Under the pieces are notes generated by a model that did not search any database, had not been told where the DNA came from, and saw nothing but the letters and a program-made list of their open reading frames with translations. A DNA stretch of 22,588 nt, from positions 1 to 22,588 of the IMG/VR virus record IMGVR_UViG_3300012984_000036; one strand, written 5' to 3'. Of the stretch, positions 1 to 6,245 are shown piece by piece. The stretch comes from a virus. The stretch's first letter is position 1, and each line of letters opens with the position of its first letter. A program made the translations under genes and the position numbers.

Positions 1-22
1 TTCAAAATTGTATTAAAAGAAA

Positions 23-81
23 ATCCCCCTTGGTTGATTTCGGCCCGCGTGCCTGCGTTCCTACTCTCACCCAAGGGGGAT
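23..81 (-). terminator. Probable intrinsic terminator of the leftward early operon
   Basis: Perfect 11-bp inverted repeat (ATCCCCCTTGG at 23-33, CCAAGGGGGAT at 71-81) with a 37-nt loop. Read on the minus strand, the stem is followed by TTTCTTTTAATAC, the U-rich tract expected of an intrinsic terminator. It lies about 95 bases past the last leftward gene. The long loop is unusual, and a processed or protein-bound hairpin is an alternative. Confidence 0.55.
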
Positions 82-138
82 CGTGTATAATTAACGCCAG
101 GCACTGCGCAATTGTTTCTATTTCAAATGTCGTTTTTA

Positions 139-175
139 CCCCTCAAACCTCCAACAAAGAGGGGAGTTTTATTTT
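139..175 (+). terminator. Probable intrinsic terminator for transcription entering from the left
   Basis: CCCCTC (139-144) pairs with GAGGGG (159-164) around a 14-nt loop and is followed by AGTTTTATTTTT on the plus strand. The T tract is only on this side, so the terminator acts on rightward transcripts coming from outside the window and meets the leftward operon head-on. Confidence 0.55.
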
Positions 176-429
176 TAACGTAAATGTTTTGGCTTTTTTA
201 TGCCGTTCAATTGGTAGTGATCCATCGTTCTGAAATCAAACGTAGGCCCATCCTGACCCAGCAAATGGATGTATCCGCTACCGGTCGCATTTAGCTTTAT
301 TCTGATCTCACAGTCCATATAGGGCGGATTATCGTGCCCAAATACTGAACTATCTTGAGGATACGCAATCCTCAATCCTTCGATAAACTTGTGAATAGCG
401 TCGGTGAAATCTGCAAATGGCTTTTCCAT
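175..429 (-). CDS. Hypothetical protein, last gene of leftward operon
   Basis: An 84-residue protein beginning MEKPFADFTDAIHKF. I do not recognise a family. The N-terminal 25 residues look like an amphipathic helix; the middle is rich in aromatic and polar residues with a possible beta-strand pattern (CEIRIKLNATGSGYIHLLG), and the C-terminus is basic (KKPKHLR). There is no signal peptide or membrane segment. It is separated from the upstream gene by about 55 bases and is the last reading frame before the leftward terminator. The ATG at 429 is the only sensible start. Confidence 0.6.
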   Translation of the reverse strand: MEKPFADFTDAIHKFIEGLRIAYPQDSSVFGHDNPPYMDCEIRIKLNATGSGYIHLLGQDGPTFDFRTMDHYQLNGIKKPKHLR

Positions 430-484
430 AGTTTTTTATTTATATACCTGGAAGTGTGACTTTTTCATACCAATTCCGGTTCAG

Positions 485-721
485 TCATTCCATCTTTAAA
501 AACTCACCATTGATTACAATTCCAACCTCAGCCCAGGCCTGCTTTTTGAAGGGGTCACTTTCTAATCGGATCTGGCCTTTTATGAAATCCAACACTCTGC
601 CGACGTTTAACCGGCTGTGGGAACGGTAGCGCTTATACACATCGATCATGCCGACGATGTCTTTGTCGTACTCCTGGGGCCTCTTCTCGAAGGCGTAGGA
701 GAATCTAATATTTTCCTCCAC
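485..721 (-). CDS. Hypothetical protein
   Basis: A 78-residue soluble protein starting MEENIRFSYAF, with many charged residues and no membrane segment. A central stretch (IVGMIDVYKRYRSHSR) and a later one (GRVLDFIKGQIRLE) look helical. No family is recognised. Its start overlaps the end of the preceding gene by 17 bases, which supports co-translation in the leftward early operon. Confidence 0.6.
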   Translation of the reverse strand: MEENIRFSYAFEKRPQEYDKDIVGMIDVYKRYRSHSRLNVGRVLDFIKGQIRLESDPFKKQAWAEVGIVINGEFLKME

Positions 722-887
722 GTTGCTTGTATTTTCGTTTGCGATCTATCCCTGTGGTCTTGTTGGCGAACATCCAGTCAGAAATTTCATCAGAGAAAAC
801 AAAGTTGTATGAGCATTTGTACTTCTGTGTTGCTGGCGAGATTCCGTCTTTGCTGATCTTTCGGCGCTTTAATACTGATGTGCTCAT
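705..887 (-). CDS. Small basic hypothetical protein
   Basis: A 60-residue, strongly basic protein (MSTSVLKRRK at the start, DRKRKYKQRGGKY at the end). The ATG overlaps the stop of the upstream gene as ATGA (884-887), the coupling pattern seen throughout this phage, so the start is well supported. The charge would suit nucleic acid binding, but no known fold is visible and this is only an inference. Confidence 0.55.
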   Translation of the reverse strand: MSTSVLKRRKISKDGISPATQKYKCSYNFVFSDEISDWMFANKTTGIDRKRKYKQRGGKY

Positions 888-1111
888 AGATTTATCTTTT
901 TAGTCCAAAACTCTTCTGTTGGTCGTCCGCATTCGTTGCAACACATGATTGATGTTTCACCATGCTTTATTTTTTCAGGGCATCGACACTGTGGCGGAAG
1001 CTCCAAATTTTCGATAAGCACTCTGCGGAGCCATCCGATAAGCTCTATCTTTTTGAACTTCATCATTTCCTTTTCCCACTCAGGGCCGAATAATTCGTAA
1101 TCGTCTTTCAT
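884..1111 (-). CDS. Small cysteine-rich, probably zinc-binding protein
   Basis: A 75-residue protein when started at the ATG overlapping the upstream stop (ATGA, 1108-1111); a start four codons earlier at 1123 is also open. The C-terminal half carries clustered cysteines (CRCPEKI, then CCNECGRP), a spacing that resembles a small zinc ribbon. The N-terminal half is charged and helical (FGPEWEKEMMKFKKIELIGW). No family is recognised. Metal binding is inferred from the cysteine pattern alone. Confidence 0.6.
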   Translation of the reverse strand: MKDDYELFGPEWEKEMMKFKKIELIGWLRRVLIENLELPPQCRCPEKIKHGETSIMCCNECGRPTEEFWTKKINL

Positions 1112-1239
1112 GTGTGAAACCATTTTATAAGGTAGTAACTCGCTATAGTGACCGCGATCAGCTTAAAGAGAAAGTAAATCCAGCGCTCGGTGTATGTAAG
1201 ACTATCGAGCCACGAATAATATCTGTCAATCCAGTGCAT
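1108..1239 (-). CDS. Small single-pass membrane protein
   Basis: A 43-residue protein (MHWIDRYYSWLDS...) with one hydrophobic helix near the C-terminus (IYFLFKLIAVTIASYYLI) and a short KWFHT tail. A longer frame opens at 1311, but that extension lies entirely inside the upstream gene, so the ATG at 1239, which overlaps it by 14 bases, is the more likely start. No family is recognised. Early phage membrane proteins of this size often act on the host envelope, but nothing here shows that directly. Confidence 0.5.
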   Translation of the reverse strand: MHWIDRYYSWLDSLTYTERWIYFLFKLIAVTIASYYLIKWFHT

Positions 1240-1387
1240 GTCCAATGATGATCGCCGCTGCGGTAACAATGGCCACGCCAACGCACAAACCGATGAAAAT
1301 GCACCACCCATAACGATGGATCAAGTTAGGGCAAATCTCTTTCGGATAATCCTCGACGTCGCTGTCTTCGTAAATTTCGTGTTTCAT
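1226..1387 (-). CDS. Small single-pass membrane protein
   Basis: A 53-residue frame starting MKHEIYEDSDVEDYPK. An acidic N-terminus is followed by one strongly hydrophobic helix (WCIFIGLCVGVAIVTAAAII) near the C-terminus. The start overlaps the stop of the upstream gene as ATGA (1384-1387), and the end overlaps the next start by 14 bases. The arrangement suggests a tail-anchored inner-membrane peptide. The family is unknown. Confidence 0.6.
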   Translation of the reverse strand: MKHEIYEDSDVEDYPKEICPNLIHRYGWCIFIGLCVGVAIVTAAAIIIGHALD

Positions 1388-1725
1388 ATATAAATTTCGT
1401 TTATCCTTCGTTCGTAGTCGGATTGGGCGAGTTGCTTGCCGTGGTCGACGTCAGTGCAGTCTAAGAAAATAGGACCTGGCAATACGACTCTATTGAGAGA
1501 TTCCCTGACTCTGTATTCACCGACTGCCGTACTAGCACGCCAAACGTCAAATGCTTTATCAAATTCCCACGGCATTGGTTTCAACTTCGGCTGCTGGTCG
1601 CGGGCCCATTTTCCGCATTCAATAAATCCCTCTCGTTTACCCCACGAGTACTCATGATTTATGTTCATGTCTGGGAAACGCCTGATAGCTTCTTTTTCAA
1701 TTTCTTCGTCGGTCGGGTGTTTCAT
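1384..1725 (-). CDS. Hypothetical protein
   Basis: A 113-residue soluble protein. The N-terminus (MKHPTDEEIEKEAIRRFPD, then a stretch with YSWGKREGFIECGKWARDQ) resembles the small 'AA.yA...GY..G..yGF..GAkwar' helical motif common in phage proteins of unknown function in Bacteroidota. The remainder shows no recognisable domain. It lies 6 bases from the upstream membrane gene and is coupled by ATGA to the downstream one. The function is not known. Confidence 0.6.
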   Translation of the reverse strand: MKHPTDEEIEKEAIRRFPDMNINHEYSWGKREGFIECGKWARDQQPKLKPMPWEFDKAFDVWRASTAVGEYRVRESLNRVVLPGPIFLDCTDVDHGKQLAQSDYERRINEIYI

Positions 1726-1731
1726 AATTCT

Positions 1732-1947
1732 CTATTTAGGCAAAGTTCTAAAGTCTCCGTCTGCATCCAGATGGGCAGGAGGCCATCCTTTCAAAAGGAC
1801 CATCACCATTCTAAATAATCTACCAAATATTTGAATGGCACCGTTGATGGTGAAGTAAAAAAGTCCGTTCCAAAGTAGTGCTCCGCCAATGAATTCCCAG
1901 AATCCTGATAGAGTGAAATCGAGTAGTTTTGAAAATAGGCTTATCAT
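1732..1947 (-). CDS. Small membrane protein
   Basis: A 71-residue protein with two likely hydrophobic segments: residues about 5-30 (LLDFTLSGFWEFIGGALLW) and about 29-52 (FYFTINGAIQIFGRLFRMVM). The C-terminal tail (PPAHLDADGDFRTLPK) is polar. It follows the exonuclease gene after a 34-base gap. The family is not recognised, and a role in the envelope is inferred from hydrophobicity only. Confidence 0.55.
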   Translation of the reverse strand: MISLFSKLLDFTLSGFWEFIGGALLWNGLFYFTINGAIQIFGRLFRMVMVLLKGWPPAHLDADGDFRTLPK

Positions 1948-1981
1948 TTTGAAAGGGTTTGGATAAGTGCAAGTTTCTCCT

Positions 1982-2689
1982 TCACGGCTTTAGTTTATTA
2001 AGGAATTCGCGACACTCTTCGACGCGGGTATGAATGCCATCGATCTTCTTTTGGTCCCGGGGAATGATGAATTCAATGTACCGATCCTCTAAAGGAATGT
2101 CATCGAACTTCATTGCCGTTTCCAGGTATTCGCAGGCTTGTTTAAAGACTTCATTGTTCTCCGGATCAGCGACACCCATTTTCCATTTTAGCTTGTTCAT
2201 TTCGTCCAGGATCAAAGGGTCCGGAGTACTCACCAGGCAGTAAACCAATCGTGCTTCAGGTGCGCCGGATAGGTCCATATAGCCTTGCAATTGGTAGTCA
2301 TAGTCCGAGTTCAGCGCCTTTACCAAATTAGCAAAGAAGGTGTAAATATCCCAGGACGATTTGAGATCGATAATTAGTGACGCGGTCCGGATGCTGTCAC
2401 CTTGATAAAGGTCCGGCAGCCCAGTTATGTAATCGTTGTTTAAACGCTCTTCATTCTTTTTGTAGAATATCTTTTTGGCGCGTGAATATAGGGTGATTGA
2501 ATCCTCTTCAACTTGCAGGCCCTTCTTCAGGTATCGGTTGATGATCTCCTTTTCCCGGCCGTACTTTTCTTTGATCCAGCATTCAAGTAGGTGGGCCTTG
2601 CATGTTTCCCCCAGCGGTTCCTTAGTGCGGCTGCTTGTCATTATCCTTCCAAGGGAAGAGCATCGGAATTTGTATTCTCCCCAATTCAT
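1982..2689 (-). CDS. YqaJ-like PD-(D/E)XK exonuclease
   Basis: A 235-residue protein. The core of the PD-(D/E)XK nuclease fold is visible: an N-terminal helix with conserved acid (GLQVEEDSITLY, about residues 58-69), P-D at 92-93 in ITGLPDLYQGD, D-x-K at 108-110 in LIIDLKSSWD, and a Q-x-Q-x-Y helix (YQLQGYMDL, about 132-140). This is the layout of phage YqaJ/lambda-exonuclease relatives, which resect double-stranded ends to give 3' single strands. Its start overlaps the recT stop by four bases (ATGA, 2686-2689), the classic exonuclease-annealase pair. Length is typical. I am confident of the nuclease family and less sure of the subfamily. Confidence 0.88.
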   Translation of the reverse strand: MNWGEYKFRCSSLGRIMTSSRTKEPLGETCKAHLLECWIKEKYGREKEIINRYLKKGLQVEEDSITLYSRAKKIFYKKNEERLNNDYITGLPDLYQGDSIRTASLIIDLKSSWDIYTFFANLVKALNSDYDYQLQGYMDLSGAPEARLVYCLVSTPDPLILDEMNKLKWKMGVADPENNEVFKQACEYLETAMKFDDIPLEDRYIEFIIPRDQKKIDGIHTRVEECREFLNKLKP

Positions 2690-3606
2690 TGCTGTGCTGC
2701 TTTAAGTTCGTCCAACTTCACAGTGTACAAATCCAAATGCTCGTCCTTTAGATGGGGCTCCACGGCTTTAAGGTCTTCCAGCGTCTTCGCGTCGCTGATC
2801 ATCAAAACTACGCGTTCGCTTTCTTTGTCAATTATTTCGGGTTCATTGTCGACGTATGTCACGTCTGTTGTTTCAACATCGTTTACTATCGCCTGGTCAA
2901 AGATGACGGCCTTTTGCATCTCTATGGATAGCGGGGCATCGCCCTTGGAAAGATTCAGCTTTGTGACTGTCTTGAGGCACATGGATTCGAAGTCATCCAC
3001 CCATAGGCCCTTTCCTTTCTTGTAGGTCTGGCTGTATTTCTTCGCGTGCCGTTCGATTTTATTAACGGTCATATACAGGGAGTGGGTATATCCGTTCAAC
3101 AGTTCGAAGTAGCTGAGGTAACCGACTACCTTTTTTGAATCCCTAACCTCTTCGTCCTCTATCCAGGCAAAAGTGATTTCGCCCGTCATCCGGTTGACAG
3201 CCTTTATTTCGCCTTCCCTGACGTCTGTAGCGTTCATTATCTTGAACTGACCAGAACGTAGGGCAAGTTGTTTAAAGCCCTTAAAACCTAGCTGGAATTG
3301 CGCCACCTGCTTTGTTTGCCATACTCCTTTATCATCCTTGTAATTTTGATTGTATGGGACGATGAAAGCGAACCCCAATTGGTTGTTTAGCGGAAGGTCC
3401 AAAGTAGCGGCCACGGCGGCGGAATGATAAACGCTGTGAGGATCGGCTTTTGCTAGCAAAGCGTTTGATGCCACGATTTGAAGGACTGAAGTAATAAAAG
3501 ATGGTGCGCGCTTCCCGAGCATTTCCTGAAACTTATTGCGCACCTCGTCCCTTCCGAAAAGGTTCTTAACTGTTAACTGTGTGTCTGGTTTTTGTTCGTT
3601 GTTCAT
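2686..3606 (-). CDS. recT: RecT family single-strand annealing protein
   Basis: A 306-residue protein with the RecT signatures: NNQLGFAFIVPYN (about 74-86), QFQLGFKGFKQLALRSGQF (103-121), a KIERHAKKYS motif (183-192) and WVDDFESMCLKTVTKLNL (202-219). RecT anneals complementary single strands and promotes strand invasion. Its partner here is the YqaJ-like exonuclease encoded immediately downstream and coupled by ATGA. Beyond about residue 240 the tail is acidic and variable, as in other family members. The pair would serve replication-linked recombination or repair of phage ends. The ATG at 3606 gives the normal family start. Confidence 0.93.
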   Translation of the reverse strand: MNNEQKPDTQLTVKNLFGRDEVRNKFQEMLGKRAPSFITSVLQIVASNALLAKADPHSVYHSAAVAATLDLPLNNQLGFAFIVPYNQNYKDDKGVWQTKQVAQFQLGFKGFKQLALRSGQFKIMNATDVREGEIKAVNRMTGEITFAWIEDEEVRDSKKVVGYLSYFELLNGYTHSLYMTVNKIERHAKKYSQTYKKGKGLWVDDFESMCLKTVTKLNLSKGDAPLSIEMQKAVIFDQAIVNDVETTDVTYVDNEPEIIDKESERVVLMISDAKTLEDLKAVEPHLKDEHLDLYTVKLDELKAAQQ

Positions 3607-3635
3607 GATCAGAAGTTTAATGGTCTTGTTTTCTC

Positions 3636-3860
3636 CTACTTTATTGCGTCCTGAAGAAATTTTTGCAACTCAATCAGCACATCAATCCGGCCCCACTGAT
3701 AGTCATTGTTGCCCATTCCCGTTTGATGGTTTTCGGTGAACTGTTCATGACATTGCCTTATCATACCGGGAAGCTCTTGCAGAATATGGTCAACCGCTTG
3801 TTTACTTCTGGCCATTGAATTTCCGGCTCCTATTGAATAAGTGAGTGGTTTGATTTTCAT
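3636..3860 (-). CDS. Hypothetical protein upstream of recT
   Basis: A 74-residue protein (MKIKPLTYSIGAGNSMARSK...). A longer frame opens at 3944, but its first 28 residues lie within the upstream gene. The ATG at 3860 overlaps that gene's stop as ATGA (3857-3860) and is the likely start. The sequence is soluble and mostly helical: SKQAVDHILQELPGMIRQCH is one segment and WGRIDVLIELQKFLQDAIK another. No family is recognised. It lies 29 bases before recT in the early operon. Confidence 0.6.
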   Translation of the reverse strand: MKIKPLTYSIGAGNSMARSKQAVDHILQELPGMIRQCHEQFTENHQTGMGNNDYQWGRIDVLIELQKFLQDAIK

Positions 3861-4180
3861 TTTAGTTCTATTTGCGTTTCGAAAATAATTGTATAGTCGG
3901 TGTTTAGCTCTTCTCGGATGGCTTCTTTCAAAACCCAAAGCCAATCTGATTCATCCATGACCGGGAACCATGCTCCTTTTTTGGTCTGCGAAAGCTTCAA
4001 TTCAACGAATCTCACTTGTCGATCAAATTCGTAGTAGTTCCCAGTGAACTTGTATTTGCAGAAGTCCTCCAGGTCATCTTCTATCTCGCCGATGAAATCC
4101 AGTGTTTTGTATTTCGGTTGGGGTGATTCTTTTTGAGCCGGGGGCCAGTTGCCTTCGAGTTGCTTAACGTCTAATGACAT
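3857..4180 (-). CDS. Hypothetical protein
   Basis: A 107-residue acidic soluble protein (MSLDVKQLEGNWPPAQ...). The central region is rich in aromatics and acids (DLEDFCKYKFTGNYYEFDRQ) and the C-terminus alternates strand-like and helical stretches, ending FETQIELK. No family is recognised. It is separated by 12 bases from the upstream gene and coupled by ATGA to the next one. Confidence 0.6.
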   Translation of the reverse strand: MSLDVKQLEGNWPPAQKESPQPKYKTLDFIGEIEDDLEDFCKYKFTGNYYEFDRQVRFVELKLSQTKKGAWFPVMDESDWLWVLKEAIREELNTDYTIIFETQIELK

Positions 4181-4192
4181 AGTATTTTTGGT

Positions 4193-4411
4193 TTAATGGT
4201 TATCTGCTATTCCGCCTGACCAGGCCCGTTCGTCGCCACCATCTTTCAGGTGATGCTTTGACCATTGGATATAGGCCTCTGCGGTTACTTTCGTTGGGTA
4301 GCTGCGGTCAAATTCATCATTGAAGTTTCTCACAGCCTGGATCAGGCGCACCATTCTTTCGGGATGGCCCTCTCCATAATCGAAGTCCTCAAGGTATTCG
4401 TTGACTGTCAT
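4193..4411 (-). CDS. Hypothetical protein
   Basis: A 72-residue acidic protein (MTVNEYLEDFDYGEGHPERM...) with a probable helix RMVRLIQAVRNFNDEF and a W-rich C-terminal third. The start overlaps the upstream stop as ATGA (4408-4411). There is no membrane segment and no recognised family. Confidence 0.6.
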   Translation of the reverse strand: MTVNEYLEDFDYGEGHPERMVRLIQAVRNFNDEFDRSYPTKVTAEAYIQWSKHHLKDGGDERAWSGGIADNH

Positions 4412-4605
4412 ACAGAAGCCGGTTCATCCACAACCACAGTGATAAGTGTACGGGCGTTCCAGGTCTTCCTAAAACCATTGATGCCCAGGTCTACTTTGCC
4501 CGATGGAGTATTGAGTCCGCGACTAGGAGCATGCGTAACGATCTCACCGGTTGCCAACTTCTGGCCTTTAGATAAGAATTGAGCTTGAACTTCTTTGCGT
4601 GTCAT
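4408..4605 (-). CDS. Hypothetical protein
   Basis: A 65-residue protein (MTRKEVQAQFLSKGQKLATG...). The predicted composition is of short strands, with GEIVTHAPSRG in the middle and a strongly hydrophobic strand near the end (TLITVVVDEPASV). The fold might be a small beta-barrel, but no family is recognised. It follows three bases after the 30-residue leader peptide gene and overlaps the next gene by ATGA. Confidence 0.55.
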   Translation of the reverse strand: MTRKEVQAQFLSKGQKLATGEIVTHAPSRGLNTPSGKVDLGINGFRKTWNARTLITVVVDEPASV

Positions 4606-4608
4606 AAT

Positions 4609-4701
4609 CTATATTTTTGACTGTGTGATAATAACAAAAAGGAGAGAGCCGAAAGCCGGGAGCATCAGGGCTAAGTCGATCAATTCAAATTTATTTTTCA
4701 T
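4609..4701 (-). CDS. 30-residue membrane peptide, first gene of leftward operon
   Basis: A frame of 30 codons starting MKNKFELIDLALMLPAFGSL and ending VIITQSKI. Almost the whole central part is hydrophobic, so a single membrane helix is likely. It is the first frame downstream of the leftward promoter candidate and ends three bases before the next gene's start. It is too short for a family match, and its reality rests on position, spacing and composition. Confidence 0.5.
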   Translation of the reverse strand: MKNKFELIDLALMLPAFGSLLFVIITQSKI

Positions 4702-4731
4702 GGGTGGTTTCTTGTTTCTGAATGTCTTCGA

Positions 4732-4762
4732 CAAAGTAAGAAAGAAGATTTGACTTGCGCAA
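4732..4762 (-). promoter_or_regulatory. Bacteroidota-type promoter candidate for the leftward operon
   Basis: On the minus strand the box TTACTTTG (4732-4739) differs from the Bacteroidota -7 consensus TAnnTTTG at one position, and a TTG (4760-4762) lies 20 bases upstream, close to the expected -33 spacing. The first leftward start codon is about 30 bases downstream. The TTG lies in a short palindrome, TTGCGCAA (4754-4761), next to the repeats that may bind a repressor. Confidence 0.45.
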
Positions 4763-4803
4763 CATTTTATGCAAGAAATATTTTAAATATTTTATGCAAG
4801 AAA
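4754..4803. repeat. Operator-like direct repeats between divergent promoters
   Basis: The 15-mer ATTTTATGCAAGAAA occurs exactly twice, at 4764-4778 and 4789-4803, with start points 25 bases apart. A palindrome TTGCGCAA lies at 4754-4761, and TTGC/GCAA half-sites recur through the stretch. The location between two divergent promoter candidates and beside a small HTH gene is that expected of operators controlling a phage transcription switch. The binding protein is inferred, not shown. Confidence 0.55.
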
Positions 4804-4806
4804 GTT

Positions 4807-4835
4807 TTGCAGATCGGAATTTATTTCTACTTTTG
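4807..4835 (+). promoter_or_regulatory. Bacteroidota-type promoter candidate for the rightward operon
   Basis: TACTTTTG (4828-4835) matches TAnnTTTG exactly and a TTG (4807-4809) lies 18 bases upstream. The HTH gene starts nine bases after the box, so the leader would be very short. The second copy of the 15-bp repeat ends at 4803, immediately upstream, so a bound protein could block or help this promoter. Confidence 0.5.
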
Positions 4836-4843
4836 AATCAGTT

Positions 4844-5002
4844 ATGATGACGATCGCAGATTACGCAAGTAAAATAGGCGTTAGCGCCGCAACTGTTTAT
4901 TCCTGGATTTACCGGGGGCAGGCAGAAAAGAATGGATTTCGTGTTCACCAAATTGGGAAAATAAAATTGGTGGAGGAGCTTAAGAAAATAAAGGTAAAAT
5001 GA
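4844..5002 (+). CDS. Small helix-turn-helix DNA-binding protein
   Basis: A frame of 52 codons. MTIADYASKIGVSAATVYSW forms a clear helix-turn-helix (about residues 2-21), followed by a short wing-like stretch (FRVHQIGKIKLVEELKK). This is the excisionase/MerR-type HTH arrangement common in small phage regulators. The gene lies right beside the repeated operator-like sites and is the first of the rightward operon, so it is a good candidate for a Cro-like regulator or an excisionase. A second ATG directly follows the first. The stop overlaps the next start as ATGA. Confidence 0.75.
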   Translation: MMTIADYASKIGVSAATVYSWIYRGQAEKNGFRVHQIGKIKLVEELKKIKVK

Positions 5003-5643
5003 AATTTCAAACCGGCATATACTTTCTTATTAAAGGGTCTGATATAATTTACATCGGAAAAACAACCAGATACCCTTTGAGACTGAAATATCATAACCAG
5101 CAAAAAATGGATTATGATACGGTCAAATTCATTGAGTGTGAAAAATCGAAGCTTGGATTATACGAACGACGATGGATAGTAAAATTTGAGCCCAAACACA
5201 ATGGCACGTTCCTTCAAAAGATTGATGCCAAGAAAATAAAGATCCATCCACGAACTATAAAAATCAGAATGAAATTCAGGAAGCTAACAGAGAAATCGAT
5301 GATTGGATTCGGCTCTTATCGTGACTGGACCGTTGAGGCATTGCTAAAGCACGGCAAGCATGTTGATCTTTGCCAAATGTATTTCAACATGTCGCACATT
5401 ACCTTTTTTGATAACATTCTGGATTTACTAAAGATCACAGAGGCCTGGAGGATTCAAAAGCCAGGGAGCGATAGGGATAAAGGTCGTGACTTTACTCACT
5501 TCAATTATCCGGATGAAATGGAATTACGGACGGCAAATGCCAAAAGACATGAATATAAAAAAAGCAAAGAATACCTGAAGTCGGCAGGAATGCACAATAG
5601 AGACAAGGGTTATCATCAAGCTTTCAACCATGGAAAAAGATGA
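4999..5643 (+). CDS. GIY-YIG nuclease domain protein
   Basis: A 214-residue protein. The N-terminus has the GIY-YIG motif pair: GIYFLIKG (residues 6-13) and IIYIGKTTRYPLRLKYH (about 16-32), with a later E-x2-W element (LYERRWIVKFEPKHNGT) matching the catalytic Glu and Asn region. This family cleaves DNA with a single metal ion. The C-terminal 110 residues are basic and may bind DNA (RDWTVEALLKHGKHVDLC looks like a helical binding module). It may be a free-standing homing endonuclease, or an early phage nuclease involved in recombination with its NinG-like neighbour. It is coupled by ATGA at both ends. Confidence 0.78.
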   Translation: MKFQTGIYFLIKGSDIIYIGKTTRYPLRLKYHNQQKMDYDTVKFIECEKSKLGLYERRWIVKFEPKHNGTFLQKIDAKKIKIHPRTIKIRMKFRKLTEKSMIGFGSYRDWTVEALLKHGKHVDLCQMYFNMSHITFFDNILDLLKITEAWRIQKPGSDRDKGRDFTHFNYPDEMELRTANAKRHEYKKSKEYLKSAGMHNRDKGYHQAFNHGKR

Positions 5644-6065
5644 TCAAAACGCGCCCACAGAAGACAAAGACAACCAGCCAGCTTATAAAGGAGTTGGATG
5701 ACATTTTCTCTTTGTATGTCCGTCTTAATGAAGCAGACGCATATGGCACGGTCACATGCTTTGTAACTGGCGAAAGAGTTTATTATAGGGATGCAGATGC
5801 AGCTCACTTCATCGATAGAGCGCACATGGCCACGCGTTGGGACACTGAAAACGTACACGCCTGCACTCAGGAGACAAACAGATATGACCCTGACCATAAG
5901 AAAAAATACAGGCTTGCGATGGTTCGTAAATATGGCGCCGGTACGGTGGAGAGTCTTGAGGTACATTCAAGATCACTCATGAAGCGGACGGCTCACGAAC
6001 TGACCGAGACGATCGAAACATTTAAGGAAGAAGTAAAGAAGCTTCGCGCTTTGAAGAAGATATGA
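5640..6065 (+). CDS. NinG/Rap-like recombination protein
   Basis: A 141-residue protein similar to lambda NinG (Rap), a Holliday-junction endonuclease that stimulates phage recombination. Visible signatures are CFVTGERVYYRDADAAHFID (40-59), RWDTENVHACTQETNRYD (66-83) and KKKYRLAMVRKYGAGTVESL (87-106). In the usual family each zinc knuckle has two cysteines; here only C40 and C75 remain, so two of the four metal ligands are gone. It is shorter than lambda NinG and lacks most of its N-terminal extension. It follows the GIY-YIG gene by ATGA overlap and fits with RecT and the exonuclease as a recombination set. Confidence 0.8.
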   Translation: MIKTRPQKTKTTSQLIKELDDIFSLYVRLNEADAYGTVTCFVTGERVYYRDADAAHFIDRAHMATRWDTENVHACTQETNRYDPDHKKKYRLAMVRKYGAGTVESLEVHSRSLMKRTAHELTETIETFKEEVKKLRALKKI

Positions 6066-6238
6066 AACCATTAATTGCATTCAATTTGCCCAGCGCCCGA
6101 TTGTCTACATTGTTTGCGGCGATTTACGCAGCCAGTAAGAACATGAATATCAATCGCGCTAGGTCAAAATATTTCTCATTTGAATCGAAAAGGGCCTTAT
6201 ATGTTTTTCATTACTGGCTGATATTCGAATTCTTTTGA
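6062..6238 (+). CDS. Small hypothetical protein downstream of ninG-like gene
   Basis: A 58-codon frame starting MKPLIAFNLPSARLSTLFAA. The ATG overlaps the stop of the ninG-like gene (ATGA, 6062-6065). The N-terminal half is hydrophobic and helical, the middle is basic (NINRARSKYFSF), and the C-terminus is aromatic (YVFHYWLIFEFF), so membrane association is possible. No family is known. It is the last frame before the structured RNA stretch. Confidence 0.55.
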   Translation: MKPLIAFNLPSARLSTLFAAIYAASKNMNINRARSKYFSFESKRALYVFHYWLIFEFF

Positions 6239-6245
6239 AAGACAC

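Noticed and set aside
30-233. Plus-strand 67-residue frame at the left end
   Set aside because: Spans both terminator hairpins and overlaps the last leftward gene; composition is not protein-like.
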